DNA from: Opacimonas sp040514355
GTDB lineage: Bacteria; Pseudomonadota; Gammaproteobacteria; Enterobacterales; Alteromonadaceae
Length of the DNA: 13,945 nucleotides
Reading direction: 5' to 3'
Assembly (NCBI GenBank): GCA_040514355.1
Contig: JBEVCF010000024.1
Span: 1-13,945, forward strand
In this document: one piece after another, positions 1 through 7,450 of the stretch
How positions within the stretch are numbered: position 1 is the first letter of the stretch
How the letters are laid out: every line of letters starts with the position of its first letter
The notes under the pieces: generated by a model
What the model was told of the DNA's origin: nothing
What the model saw: the letters and a program-made list of their open reading frames with translations, nothing else
The model's database searches: none
Program-made: the position numbers and the translations under genes

Positions 1-1
1 G

Positions 2-340
2 GATAAGTATGTATTCCAACCCTTTTGGGATTATCAGAACAACCAAAAGACTGAAAGCCAGTGGTTACAAGCGTACAAATCAGAACAACATCGTTTGGCC
101 ACCGTCATAGCTGACAAAAGTCAAACAGATGTTTTAATTAGTATTATTTTATCTCGTATGTATACCTTGCGAAACCAATTTGTGCATGGTGGTTGTACTT
201 GGAATAGCACCTCGAACCGCAAAGAATTACAAATTTGCGTTGCCTTCTTAGACGACTTTGTACCTATTATGATCAATATATTGCTCGAACATAGAGATGA
301 GTTATGGGGGGATCCTTGTTATCCAGTCGTGGATGAATAA
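2..340 (+). CDS. HEPN-type protein, C-terminal part (5' end outside window)
   Basis: The frame is open from the first bases of the window to the TAA at 338-340, so this is the last ~112 codons of a gene that begins upstream. An ATG-like start inside the window would give only a fragment, so I treat it as partial. The visible tail contains RMYTLRNQFVHGG, with an R-N-x3-H motif. This is the catalytic signature of HEPN RNases (Rx4-6H), followed by an aromatic/acidic tail ending WGDPCYPVVDE. From memory, this R-N-Q-hydrophobic-V-H-G-G pattern followed by W-N-S occurs in uncharacterised bacterial proteins, often in accessory or defence-like settings. The substrate and any partner are unknown, because the N-terminal region that would define the family is missing. 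It overlaps the next gene by 8 nt (ATGAATAA), suggesting translational coupling. The HEPN assignment is moderate; any function beyond possible RNA cleavage is inference. Confidence 0.6.
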   Translation, partial: DKYVFQPFWDYQNNQKTESQWLQAYKSEQHRLATVIADKSQTDVLISIILSRMYTLRNQFVHGGCTWNSTSNRKELQICVAFLDDFVPIMINILLEHRDELWGDPCYPVVDE

Positions 341-932
341 ACCAAAACGCACCTTTTGTCCTGCTTGCTCCTACCCAATCACAACATGCATTTGCTCTGC
401 ACTTGTTACTATCCATCACCGTGTAAAAGTTTGGATACTTCAAGATCCTACTGAAGTCAGCCATGCGAAAAATACAGTGCGCTTATTACAATTGATTCTT
501 AATCGATGTAAGGTTTTTGTCACAGATGAACCCGTACCACAACCGAGTGAAATCACAGCAACAAATACCGTAGTAATCTATCCTAGTGAATTCGCCGTTG
601 ACCTTGAAAAATGGAGCGCTCAAGCCAATCAATCTGATCCATCTCAATGTAATACTACATACATTAAACATATTATTCTTTTAGATGGGAGTTGGCGTAA
701 AACAAAAAAAATTTGGGAAACTCATGCATGGCTACAAGCACTACCCTGTGTTTCTTTTGCCAACGCTCCTGCTTCGCAATATGCAATCAGAAAGGCTCCA
801 TTTGCTGGTAGTATGTCTACTTTAGAAGCCACTGCTTATGCGCTTTGGTTGATTGAAACTGTACCAATGACTCCTTTTTATGAGGCATTAGCTGCACTTC
901 AAGAACATTGGTACCGACACCAGCCTATGTAA
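333..932 (+). CDS. tapT: DTW-domain tRNA-uridine aminocarboxypropyltransferase
   Basis: This 199-residue protein belongs to the DTW family, which transfers the 3-amino-3-carboxypropyl group of S-adenosylmethionine to uridine in tRNA (acp3U; TapT/YfiP acts at U47 in E. coli). Four cysteines at residues 9, 12, 19 and 21 form the N-terminal C-x2-C-x6-C-x-C cluster, a probable zinc site. The DTW signature appears as LLDGSW (about 116-121), with the threonine replaced by serine. It is followed by the family's SQYAIRKAP and STLEATAYAL blocks (about 148-171). An ATG 36 nt upstream is possible, but it would add 12 residues before the Cys cluster that lie within the preceding gene, so I chose 333. The gene overlaps the HEPN-type gene by 8 nt and converges on gyrB. 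The family is secure. The symbol is less so, since several DTW paralogues exist in Gammaproteobacteria. Confidence 0.8.
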   Translation: MNKPKRTFCPACSYPITTCICSALVTIHHRVKVWILQDPTEVSHAKNTVRLLQLILNRCKVFVTDEPVPQPSEITATNTVVIYPSEFAVDLEKWSAQANQSDPSQCNTTYIKHIILLDGSWRKTKKIWETHAWLQALPCVSFANAPASQYAIRKAPFAGSMSTLEATAYALWLIETVPMTPFYEALAALQEHWYRHQPM

Positions 933-967
933 TTTGTTGCGTATATTTTTGGCGTAAAGACGCTTAT

Positions 968-1022
968 AAAAAAGTCTGATACCGCTTATTCAGTGATGAA
1001 AACAGCTAAGCGCAATCAGACT
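968..1022 (-). terminator. Rho-independent terminator of the dnaA-gyrB operon
   Basis: An inverted repeat pairs AGTCTGAT (973-980) with ATCAGACT (1015-1022) and CGCTTA (983-988) with TAAGCG (1007-1012). A 2x2 mismatch separates the two stems, and the loop is 18 nt. Read on the minus strand, the stem is followed at once by a T-run (972 down to 968), as expected for intrinsic termination downstream of gyrB, whose stop is at 1043. On the plus strand no T-run follows the stem, so it is unlikely to terminate the convergent DTW gene efficiently. The rest of 933-1042 shows nothing else convincing. Confidence 0.75.
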
Positions 1023-1042
1023 ATTGACGATGTAAGACAAGT

Positions 1043-3469
1043 TTATACGTCTAAGTTTTCTACATTTAATGCATTAGTTTCAATAAAGTGACGACGAGGT
1101 TCCACCTGATCCCCCATCAATGTAGTAAACAATTGATCCGCACCAATGGCATCTTCAATCGTGACTTGCAACATGCGACGGGTCTCAGGATCCATTGTTG
1201 TTTCCCAAAGTTGATCTGGATTCATTTCACCCAAGCCTTTATAACGCTGAATATATTGTCCACGTTTTGCTTCTGCCATTATCCATGCTAACGCTTCCTC
1301 AAATGATTCAACTGGCTTGGTTCGCTCACCACGTTGAATATATGCACCTTCACCCATCATGCCATTAATAGATTGGTTTAATTCAGCAATCTTTGTGTAT
1401 TCAGACGAGCTAACAAAATCGCTATCTATTTTGTAGGTATAATCAATACCGTGCATACGCATAATCAAGGCAATATAACGTTGATTGATTTCTTCATCTG
1501 TACGTACCTCTGCAGAATACGTTGCACCGTCACTTTCTTCATCAGACAGTGACTTAACTAATGTGTCAGCAAAGTTTTGTAACGCAATTTCAGAGTCGAA
1601 GTCATTCGGCGATAAAATTGGGCTATAGACTAAACGGTTTAACACATCTTGCGGCATAACACGTGACATACGTACAATCATCTTCTCCGCTGCTTGATAT
1701 TGTTTAACCAGTGTTTCTAAGGCTACACCAGAGATCCCCGGTACCCCTTCTGCTGTGACCAAAGATGCATTATCAACTGCAATTGATGTTAAGTAGGCAT
1801 TCAATGCATCATCATCTTTTAAATACTGTTCCTGTTTACCTTTTTTGATCTTATACAGAGGAGGTTGAGCGATATAGATATAACCACGCTCAATAATCTC
1901 CGGCATCTGACGATAGAAAAAGGTGAGCAACAAAGTACGAATATGCGAACCATCAACGTCCGCATCCGTCATGATGATGATACTATGATACCGCAATTTT
2001 TCTGGATCATATTCATCCCGACCAATGCCACAACCCAAAGCTGTAATCAATGTAGCCACTTCTTGTGATGACAGCATTTTATCAAAACGCGCCTTTTCGA
2101 CATTTAGAATCTTACCTTTTAATGGCAAGATTGCTTGATTTTTACGATTACGGCCTTGTTTGGCAGAACCACCCGCCGAATCACCCTCCACAATATACAG
2201 TTCTGATAGAGCAGGATCTTTTTCTTGGCAATCAGCTAATTTACCAGGTAAACCAGCTAAGTCTAATGCACCTTTACGACGTGTCATTTCTCGTGCTTTG
2301 CGAGCCGCCTCCCGCGCACGTGCTGCATCGATAATTTTGCCAACAATCGTTTTCGCATCGGCAGGATTTTCTAATAAGAACTCACTGAGTGCCTCACCCA
2401 TTGCGCTTTCTACAGCTGATTTGACTTCACTGGAAACGAGTTTATCTTTGGTCTGCGAAGAGAATTTTGGGTCAGGTACTTTAACAGAAATAACAGCTGT
2501 CAATCCTTCACGTGCATCATCACCGCTTGCACTTGTCGTGCCCTTGTTCTTTTTGTTAAATCCTTCTTTTTCCATGAAAGTATTTAATGTTCTTGTTAGT
2601 GCAGCACGGAAACCTGCTAAGTGGGTACCACCATCGCGTTGCGGAATGTTATTGGTGAAACAGAAAATATTTTCTTGGAACGAGTCATTCCACTGCATGG
2701 ATACTTCTACGGAGATACCATCTTCTCTTTCAACTGCAAACTGAAATGGTTTTTGGTGAACAGGTGTTTTGTTTTGATTGAGATATTCTACGAAAGCTTG
2801 AATCCCACCATCATACTTGAAGTGATCACGCTTTCCATCACGTTCATCTTCTAAAATAATCGACACACCTGAATTCAAGAATGATAGTTCACGCAGGCGT
2901 TTGGCTAAAATATCATAGTGAAATTCAACATTGGTAAACGTTTCTTCACTTGGCCAAAAACGAATTTCTGTTCCTGTTGAAGTGGTGTCACCTACTACTG
3001 CAAGTGGTGCTGTTGGTTCCCCATGTATATATTCTTGCTCATGAGTTTTACCGTTACGTTTGATCCGTAAGCGCAGTTTATGTGATAAAGCGTTGACTAC
3101 TGAGACACCTACACCGTGAAGACCACCAGAAACCTTGTAAGAATTATCATCAAATTTACCGCCTGCGTGCAGAACCGTCATGATGACTTCTGCAGCCGAC
3201 ACACCCTCTTCTGGATGAATTTCTGTTGGAATACCACGACCATCATCTGAAACGGCAACAGAGCCATCCGTATGGATTTTTATCTTGATATCAGAACAGT
3301 GACCAGCCAAAGCTTCATCGATGGAATTGTCAACCACCTCAAATACCATGTGATGTAAACCTGTGCCATCATCTGTGTCACCGATATACATACCTGGTCT
3401 TTTGCGTACGGCATCTAATCCTTTTAAAACTTTGATACTAGAAGAATCATAATTGTTTTCTTCAGACAT
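1043..3469 (-). CDS. gyrB: DNA gyrase subunit B
   Basis: GyrB is the ATPase/TOPRIM subunit of gyrase (GyrA2GyrB2), which introduces negative supercoils. The 808 residues match the long Gram-negative form (E. coli 804, from memory). The GHKL ATPase motifs are visible: VVDNSIDEA (about 46-54), DDGRGIP (75-81) and GGLHGVG (115-121). The TOPRIM domain has EGDSAGGSAKQGR (428-440) with the catalytic Glu, and DADVDGSHIRT (502-512). The QRYKGLGEMNP block near the C terminus is also intact. The positions matching the quinolone-resistance Asp and Lys of E. coli GyrB look wild-type. It is the last gene of the minus-strand operon. The recF stop lies one base before the gyrB ATG (TGAAATG), with AAAGAGGAG as the ribosome-binding site inside the recF tail, so the two are probably translationally coupled. 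A hairpin terminator follows. Confidence 0.98.
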   Translation of the reverse strand: MSEENNYDSSSIKVLKGLDAVRKRPGMYIGDTDDGTGLHHMVFEVVDNSIDEALAGHCSDIKIKIHTDGSVAVSDDGRGIPTEIHPEEGVSAAEVIMTVLHAGGKFDDNSYKVSGGLHGVGVSVVNALSHKLRLRIKRNGKTHEQEYIHGEPTAPLAVVGDTTSTGTEIRFWPSEETFTNVEFHYDILAKRLRELSFLNSGVSIILEDERDGKRDHFKYDGGIQAFVEYLNQNKTPVHQKPFQFAVEREDGISVEVSMQWNDSFQENIFCFTNNIPQRDGGTHLAGFRAALTRTLNTFMEKEGFNKKNKGTTSASGDDAREGLTAVISVKVPDPKFSSQTKDKLVSSEVKSAVESAMGEALSEFLLENPADAKTIVGKIIDAARAREAARKAREMTRRKGALDLAGLPGKLADCQEKDPALSELYIVEGDSAGGSAKQGRNRKNQAILPLKGKILNVEKARFDKMLSSQEVATLITALGCGIGRDEYDPEKLRYHSIIIMTDADVDGSHIRTLLLTFFYRQMPEIIERGYIYIAQPPLYKIKKGKQEQYLKDDDALNAYLTSIAVDNASLVTAEGVPGISGVALETLVKQYQAAEKMIVRMSRVMPQDVLNRLVYSPILSPNDFDSEIALQNFADTLVKSLSDEESDGATYSAEVRTDEEINQRYIALIMRMHGIDYTYKIDSDFVSSSEYTKIAELNQSINGMMGEGAYIQRGERTKPVESFEEALAWIMAEAKRGQYIQRYKGLGEMNPDQLWETTMDPETRRMLQVTIEDAIGADQLFTTLMGDQVEPRRHFIETNALNVENLDV

Positions 3470-3470
3470 T

Positions 3471-4571
3471 TCACTGCTCCTCTTTCACATGGCCATGTTC
3501 CACGTGAAACATTTTTTTATCGTTATATTTTTTAACAAAAGAAAGCTGGCTTTCTTCTATTGCAGTTACAAACAGTTGTGTGTTTGTTTTAAGTAATTCA
3601 TCAATGAAAACTTCGCGTTTATCCATATCTAATTCGGCACCCACATCATCTAAGAGAAAGATACCTGTCTTTTCCGACAACTGACTCAAATGTTGGGTTT
3701 GAGATAATTGCAACGCAGCAACCAACATTCTAAGTTGTCCACGTGATAAACGCTCTGTTGCTAACACATTGTTCGCATAAACTTTTAAATCAGCTTTATG
3801 AGGGCCCAGTGAGGTAAAACCGAACCGTATATCCGTAGCTAATTTTTGGTTTAACGCTTCCTGCAATGGGACATCATTATCCCATCCCCGATTATACGAA
3901 ATTTCTATGGAAAACTCAGGTAAAAATTGCAAAGAAATGCGATTAAAATGCAATTTAAGCGCAGAAACATACTTATGCCTAGCTTGACTAAGCTGTTCGC
4001 CTAATAAAGCCAATTGGTGGCTCCAGTAATCGATTTGCGATATATCAAAACTGGTGTTTTTTTGGGCTAACTTTAACAATGCATTACGCTGCTTTAACAC
4101 CTTGGCGTAATTGATGGATAACAAATAAAAGGAATGTTCCACGTGAAACAATCCCCAATCTATAAAACGTCTGCGTAAGTTTGGTGCACCTAACAGCATG
4201 TCGCTTGATTGAGGGGTAAAAATTTGCACCGGCACGTGTGCAACCAAGTCTGCTAGACGTTGTGACTTTTCACCGTTAATGCTGCATTGAAATTCATCTT
4301 TAGTGTTTCGTAAAAAACCTATTTTTTTAATGCTGCCATCAGATAAGTGACACAATGCAAATACGGAGAATTGCTTTTGTTCGTTTTGTATAACTGAACG
4401 ATGTTTATTAGTACGAAAAGAACGACCGAAACCCAAGTAATGAAGCGCTTCTAGCAGTGAGGATTTACCCGAGCCGTTTTGCCCTATCACCACATTTAAT
4501 CGTGGTGATAGCGTAAGGTGTGCAGACGCAATATTTCGAAATTGCGTAATCTGGACTTGGTCCAGTTTCAT
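3471..4571 (-). CDS. recF: DNA replication and repair protein RecF
   Basis: RecF is an SMC-like ABC ATPase that, with RecO and RecR, loads RecA at single-strand gaps. The 366 residues show Walker A GQNGSGKSS (30-38), the ABC signature LSRGQLRML (275-283) and Walker B GIFLLDDVGAELD (303-315). The N terminus MKLDQVQITQFRNI and the block LRRRFIDWG (132-140) are typical. The gene lies 15 nt downstream of dnaN and one base upstream of gyrB, in the usual dnaA-dnaN-recF-gyrB order. The unusual feature is two copies of the peptide FHVEH (142-146 and 355-359). Each is the translation of a perfect parS site in the same frame. The second forms part of the tail MFHVEHGHVKEEQ, so the coding sequence carries a chromosome-segregation signal. 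Confidence 0.97.
   Translation of the reverse strand: MKLDQVQITQFRNIASAHLTLSPRLNVVIGQNGSGKSSLLEALHYLGFGRSFRTNKHRSVIQNEQKQFSVFALCHLSDGSIKKIGFLRNTKDEFQCSINGEKSQRLADLVAHVPVQIFTPQSSDMLLGAPNLRRRFIDWGLFHVEHSFYLLSINYAKVLKQRNALLKLAQKNTSFDISQIDYWSHQLALLGEQLSQARHKYVSALKLHFNRISLQFLPEFSIEISYNRGWDNDVPLQEALNQKLATDIRFGFTSLGPHKADLKVYANNVLATERLSRGQLRMLVAALQLSQTQHLSQLSEKTGIFLLDDVGAELDMDKREVFIDELLKTNTQLFVTAIEESQLSFVKKYNDKKMFHVEHGHVKEEQ
3496..3511. promoter_or_regulatory. parS: parS site 1 (ParB-binding centromere site)
   Basis: TGTTCCACGTGAAACA is a 16-bp near-palindrome centred on CACGTG. It matches the bacterial chromosomal parS consensus (TGTTNCACGTGAAACA) without mismatch. It lies at the 3' end of recF and encodes MFHVEH on the minus strand. 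ParB CTPase loads here and spreads to build the segregation complex moved by ParA. No parA or parB lies in the window; in related genomes they usually sit near oriC, downstream of mnmG-rsmG. Confidence 0.9.
4135..4150. promoter_or_regulatory. parS: parS site 2 (ParB-binding centromere site)
   Basis: This is a second exact copy of TGTTCCACGTGAAACA, 639 bp from the first and in the same orientation. It lies inside recF and encodes LFHVEH at residues 141-146, within a conserved part of the protein. Two identical 16-mers this close are very unlikely by chance and support a functional origin-proximal parS cluster. Confidence 0.9.
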
Positions 4572-4586
4572 AAATATCGGATTCTA

Positions 4587-5690
4587 CTACAGACGCATTG
4601 GCATGATGACATACAGTGCAGTGCTGTTTTGTGCATCCTCAATCAATGCAGATGCATTTGCATCAGACAGATTAAATTTAACTTTATCTGTTTCCAAAGC
4701 ATTCATAACATCAATAAGGTAGGCTACGTTGAAGCCAATTTCTAAGGCTTCACCTTGATATTCGACGTCAACAATTTCCTCAGCTTCCTCTTGCTCCGGG
4801 TTGTTCGCAGTAATTTTTAATTCCCCACTAGACAAATTCAATCGAACACCACGAAACTTTTCATTTGAAAGAATCGATGCACGACTGAAGGCATCCTTGA
4901 TGACAGCTTTATCGGCAATCACTGCTTTCGTTGTTTCTTTCGGTAATACACGGCGATGATCTGGGAAACGGCCATCAACTAATTTGGAGGTAAATACAAA
5001 ATCTGCCGACTTGATCGATATATGGTTGCTACCTATTTTAACCATGACCGTTTGATCGTTAGCATCAATTAAACGAGAGATCTCAAGTACACCTTTGCGA
5101 GGGATGATAACTTGACGATTAGGCAGTGTGGCAGCTGTATATTCATAATTACATAAAGCCAAACGGTGTCCGTCTGTTGCAACCGTTCGGATAAGGTTAT
5201 CTTCAGTTTCTAAAGACATCCCATTGAGATAGTAACGCACATCCTGCTGAGCCATCGCAAAGCTAGTACTATCAATCAAGTGCTTTAATTCAGACTGAGA
5301 GATAACAAACTCAACATCGCCCTGCCAGTCTTCTAAGTTTGGATAATCAGCGGCACTCAATGTTGATAATGTATATCGTCCACGACCAGAACGAATGGTT
5401 GCTTTGCTACCAACCACCTCGAACGTAATATCATTATCCGCCGTCAAACCCTTACAGATATCGAATAACTTCTTAGCTGGAACTGTGATTTCACCTTCAA
5501 CGGCATCTGGCCCCAAATCAATACGAGAGATCAACTCTACCTCTAGATCCGTACCTGTTAGCCAAAGTGCACCTTCTTTTACTTTTAATAAAATATTAGA
5601 CAGGATCGGTAAGGTGTGGCGGCGCTCTATGGCACCTGATACCAATTGCAATGGTTGCAGGAACTTCTCACGGCTTATTGTAAATTTCAT
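4587..5690 (-). CDS. dnaN: DNA polymerase III beta subunit (sliding clamp)
   Basis: DnaN forms the dimeric ring that tethers DNA polymerase III and other clamp-binding proteins to DNA. The 367 residues are one longer than E. coli DnaN (from memory), and the protein shows the usual three-repeat clamp fold. It begins MKFTISREKFLQPLQLVSGAIERRHTLPILSN, matching the family N terminus. Diagnostic segments include the TDLEVEL block near residue 50, DGHRLALC near 175 and the C-terminal YVIMPMRL, which forms part of the peptide-binding cleft. The start ATG at 5690 is fixed by this N-terminal match. The gene lies 37 nt after dnaA and 15 nt before recF. I see no terminator between them, so it is probably co-transcribed with dnaA; internal promoters in dnaA are possible but not resolved here. 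Confidence 0.98.
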   Translation of the reverse strand: MKFTISREKFLQPLQLVSGAIERRHTLPILSNILLKVKEGALWLTGTDLEVELISRIDLGPDAVEGEITVPAKKLFDICKGLTADNDITFEVVGSKATIRSGRGRYTLSTLSAADYPNLEDWQGDVEFVISQSELKHLIDSTSFAMAQQDVRYYLNGMSLETEDNLIRTVATDGHRLALCNYEYTAATLPNRQVIIPRKGVLEISRLIDANDQTVMVKIGSNHISIKSADFVFTSKLVDGRFPDHRRVLPKETTKAVIADKAVIKDAFSRASILSNEKFRGVRLNLSSGELKITANNPEQEEAEEIVDVEYQGEALEIGFNVAYLIDVMNALETDKVKFNLSDANASALIEDAQNSTALYVIMPMRL

Positions 5691-5727
5691 TAGAGTTATT
5701 CTCGTTTGAGTAAGTAAATGTATTCTA

Positions 5728-7128
5728 TTAAGAAGATAAGGTTCTTATCAAGTTTTTATAGTCTTCTTTTATATCATGATTTTCTTCACGAAGTGATTCA
5801 ATCTTTCGACACGCATGTAAAACGGTAGTGTGATCACGACCACCAAAACCATTACCAATTTCTGGTAAGCTGTGGTTGGTCAATTCCTTTGCTAAAGCCA
5901 TCGCCATTTGACGTGGTCGAGCTACAATCCGACTGCGACGTTTTGATAAAATATCAGAGACTTTAATTTTGTAATAATCAGCGACGGTCTTTTGAATATT
6001 TTCAACTGTCACTAATTTATCTTGCAAAGCCAACAAGTCACGTAACGCTTCACGTACGAAATCAATAGTAATGTCACGGCCTGTAAAATTAGCATTCGCG
6101 ATAACGCGATTTAATGCCCCTTCTAACTCACGCACATTTGAACGCAGACGCTTAGCAATAAAAAAGGCAACTTCATCCGCCAATTGAATTCTGTTTTCAA
6201 CCGCTTTGCGTTTGAGAATGGCAACGCGTGTCTCTAACTCGGGGGGCTCGATGGCAATGGTCAAGCCCCAACCAAAACGCGATTTTAAACGATCATCTAC
6301 CCCATCAATTTCTTTTGGGTAGCGATCAGACGTCATAATAATCTGTTGGTTATCTTCTAATAATGCGTTAAAAGTATGAAAAAACTCTTCTTGAGAGCGA
6401 TCTTTGTTCGCAAAAAACTGAATGTCATCTATTAATAACGCATCGACTGATCGATAGTAGCGTTTAAATTCCTCGATGGCATTATTCTGTAGGGCTTTAA
6501 CCATATCTTGTACAAAACGTTCAGAGTGCATATACACAATATGCGCATCTTTTTTATTTTTTAAGATGCCATTGCCAACAGCATGTAGTAAGTGCGTTTT
6601 ACCTAAACCAGTACCGCCATAGATAAACAATGGGTTGTACGCACCGCCGGGATTATCCGCGACACTACTTGCCGCCGCACGTGCTAACTGGTTTGATTTA
6701 CCCTCAACAAAGTTATCAAACAAATAGTTTCGGTTGATATTGCTCTTGTGTGGATTGACAATGGGTGTTGTCAACTCAGTCGGTGTTGGTACAGCAACGG
6801 GAACGGCGGTTTTTACTTCAGAGAGAGAAGAATTTGCAATAGTGCCAGACTTTGCATCTGGGACGGGTGTAGCACGTTTAGCAAAAACATCTAACATAAG
6901 TTGGGGTGCATTATCACCTTTATATTCAGCAAACAAAGCAGTAATGCGGTCACGATACTTATCACGGACCCAATCAAGTACGAATCGATTTGGGGCAAAT
7001 AATGTCACACTCACTAATGCATGATCCTTAAATGTTTCTTCAGCTTTTAAAGGACGAATCCACATACTGAACTGTTGTGCCTCAAGTTCATGCTCTAAGC
7101 GTTCGAGACAAAGATTCCATAACTGCAT
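5728..7128 (-). CDS. dnaA: Chromosomal replication initiator protein DnaA
   Basis: DnaA binds 9-bp DnaA boxes at oriC, melts the origin and recruits the DnaB helicase. The 466-residue protein has domain I (1-~75, beginning MQLWNLCLERLEHEL), a Pro/Thr-rich linker (~85-130) and the AAA+ domain. The AAA+ domain shows Walker A GGTGLGKT (171-178), Walker B LLIDDIQ (231-237) and an RLKSRF arginine-finger segment (280-285). Domain IV carries the DnaA signature RDHTTVLHACRKI (431-443). The open frame extends 25 codons further upstream, but that peptide (MLICILNLYF...) resembles nothing in DnaA. The ATG at 7128 fits the family N terminus and has a good ribosome-binding site, AAGAAGG, 8 nt upstream (7137-7143). 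It is the first gene of the dnaA-dnaN-recF-gyrB operon and has its own promoter with an adjacent near-consensus DnaA box, suggesting autoregulation. Confidence 0.98.
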   Translation of the reverse strand: MQLWNLCLERLEHELEAQQFSMWIRPLKAEETFKDHALVSVTLFAPNRFVLDWVRDKYRDRITALFAEYKGDNAPQLMLDVFAKRATPVPDAKSGTIANSSLSEVKTAVPVAVPTPTELTTPIVNPHKSNINRNYLFDNFVEGKSNQLARAAASSVADNPGGAYNPLFIYGGTGLGKTHLLHAVGNGILKNKKDAHIVYMHSERFVQDMVKALQNNAIEEFKRYYRSVDALLIDDIQFFANKDRSQEEFFHTFNALLEDNQQIIMTSDRYPKEIDGVDDRLKSRFGWGLTIAIEPPELETRVAILKRKAVENRIQLADEVAFFIAKRLRSNVRELEGALNRVIANANFTGRDITIDFVREALRDLLALQDKLVTVENIQKTVADYYKIKVSDILSKRRSRIVARPRQMAMALAKELTNHSLPEIGNGFGGRDHTTVLHACRKIESLREENHDIKEDYKNLIRTLSS

Positions 7129-7152
7129 TTGTGCAACCTTCTTGTTATTATC

Positions 7153-7161
7153 TGTGGTTAA
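7153..7161 (-). promoter_or_regulatory. Near-consensus DnaA box at the dnaA transcription start
   Basis: On the minus strand this reads TTAACCACA, one mismatch (position 4) from TTATCCACA. It abuts the -10 element of the predicted dnaA promoter, about where the transcript should begin. Bound DnaA there would block its own promoter, as known for dnaA autoregulation in E. coli. The site is inferred from position and sequence only. Confidence 0.45.
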
Positions 7162-7188
7162 GTATAATGAACAAAAGTACAGGTTCAA
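7161..7188 (-). promoter_or_regulatory. Predicted sigma-70 promoter of dnaA
   Basis: On the minus strand, TTGAAC (7188-7183) is followed after 16 bp by TATACT (7166-7161). That is 4 of 6 matches at -35 and 5 of 6 at -10. The predicted start near 7155 leaves a leader of about 27 nt containing the AAGAAGG ribosome-binding site. It is the best-placed promoter for the dnaA operon. Confidence 0.6.
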
Positions 7189-7276
7189 TATGCAAATCAA
7201 CATAAATCACAAGCGATTGTTTTTAATAGTTTTTTAGACATTATTCAAGCATATAAAAGCGCGTTTTATAGACGAC

Positions 7277-7285
7277 TTATACACA
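7277..7285 (+). promoter_or_regulatory. DnaA box (TTATACACA)
   Basis: This is an exact match to the consensus TTATNCACA, the same 9-mer as found in weaker boxes of E. coli oriC. It lies in the AT-rich dnaA/rpmH interval and is oriented opposite to the phased group at 7324-7354. Confidence 0.75.
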
Positions 7286-7323
7286 GCGTTATAGAATAAA
7301 AATGCATAAAATCTTTAACACCC

Positions 7324-7354
7324 TGTGGATAAAACATGTATAACATGTGAATAA
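7324..7354 (-). promoter_or_regulatory. Three DnaA-box-like 9-mers phased by 11 bp
   Basis: On the minus strand, 7332-7324 reads TTATCCACA (perfect strong box) and 7354-7346 reads TTATTCACA (matches TTATNCACA). Between them, 7343-7335 reads TTATACATG (two mismatches). Their starts are exactly 11 bp apart (7324, 7335, 7346), placing them on roughly the same face of the helix, as suits cooperative DnaA binding. The middle site is weak on its own and supported mainly by spacing. Confidence 0.7.
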
Positions 7355-7421
7355 AAGATAATTGTTCCTTTTTACTGTTGAAATATTGATCAAAATAAAG
7401 GTACAAATACGCTGAAAAGCG

Positions 7422-7450
7422 TTGACAACGCCAGCAATGATCTCTATTAT
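7422..7450 (+). promoter_or_regulatory. Strong sigma-70 promoter of the rpmH operon
   Basis: A perfect -35 TTGACA (7422-7427) is separated by an ideal 17 bp from TATTAT (7445-7450), giving an expected start near 7457. That leaves a leader of about 120 nt before rpmH in which I see no clear riboswitch or attenuator. The -35 lies inside the inverted repeat GCGTT-gac-AACGC (7419-7431). A GATCTCTATTATT stretch at 7439-7451, similar to the E. coli oriC 13-mers, overlaps the -10. The strength suits ribosomal-protein expression and probably drives the whole plus-strand operon. Confidence 0.8.

Larger units (their letters stand above)
7204..7421. other. AT-rich, DnaA-box-bearing origin-like region between dnaA and rpmH
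   Basis: This part of the 448-bp dnaA/rpmH gap has no credible gene. It is strongly AT-rich (T-runs at 7219-7236, A/T-rich stretches to 7320) and contains DnaA boxes at 7277-7285 and 7324-7354 and a GATC at 7388. In Pseudomonas and many other bacteria this interval is oriC; in Enterobacterales and Vibrio oriC is instead beside mnmG. Because a second box cluster occurs at 13843-13894, I cannot say from sequence alone whether this is the origin, a secondary origin or a DnaA regulatory region. Short open frames here on the minus strand are low-complexity and unsupported. Confidence 0.5.

Noticed and set aside
951..963. Small GCGT-AAAG-ACGC hairpin after the DTW gene as a plus-strand terminator
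   Set aside because: Only a 4-bp stem and no T-run on the plus strand; the larger hairpin next to it fits minus-strand termination much better.
2160..2744. 194-codon open frame on the plus strand opposite gyrB
   Set aside because: It lies wholly antisense to well-conserved GyrB; its Ser/Ala-rich translation matches nothing recognised and is explained by the codon pattern of the real gene.
3734..3749. CACGTG with parS-like flanks in recF
   Set aside because: About four mismatches to the 16-bp parS consensus; the sequence is explained by the conserved RecF motif LSRGQL.
7129..7203. 25-codon upstream extension of dnaA
   Set aside because: The extension has no resemblance to DnaA, overlaps the predicted promoter and ribosome-binding site, and the ATG at 7128 matches the family N terminus.
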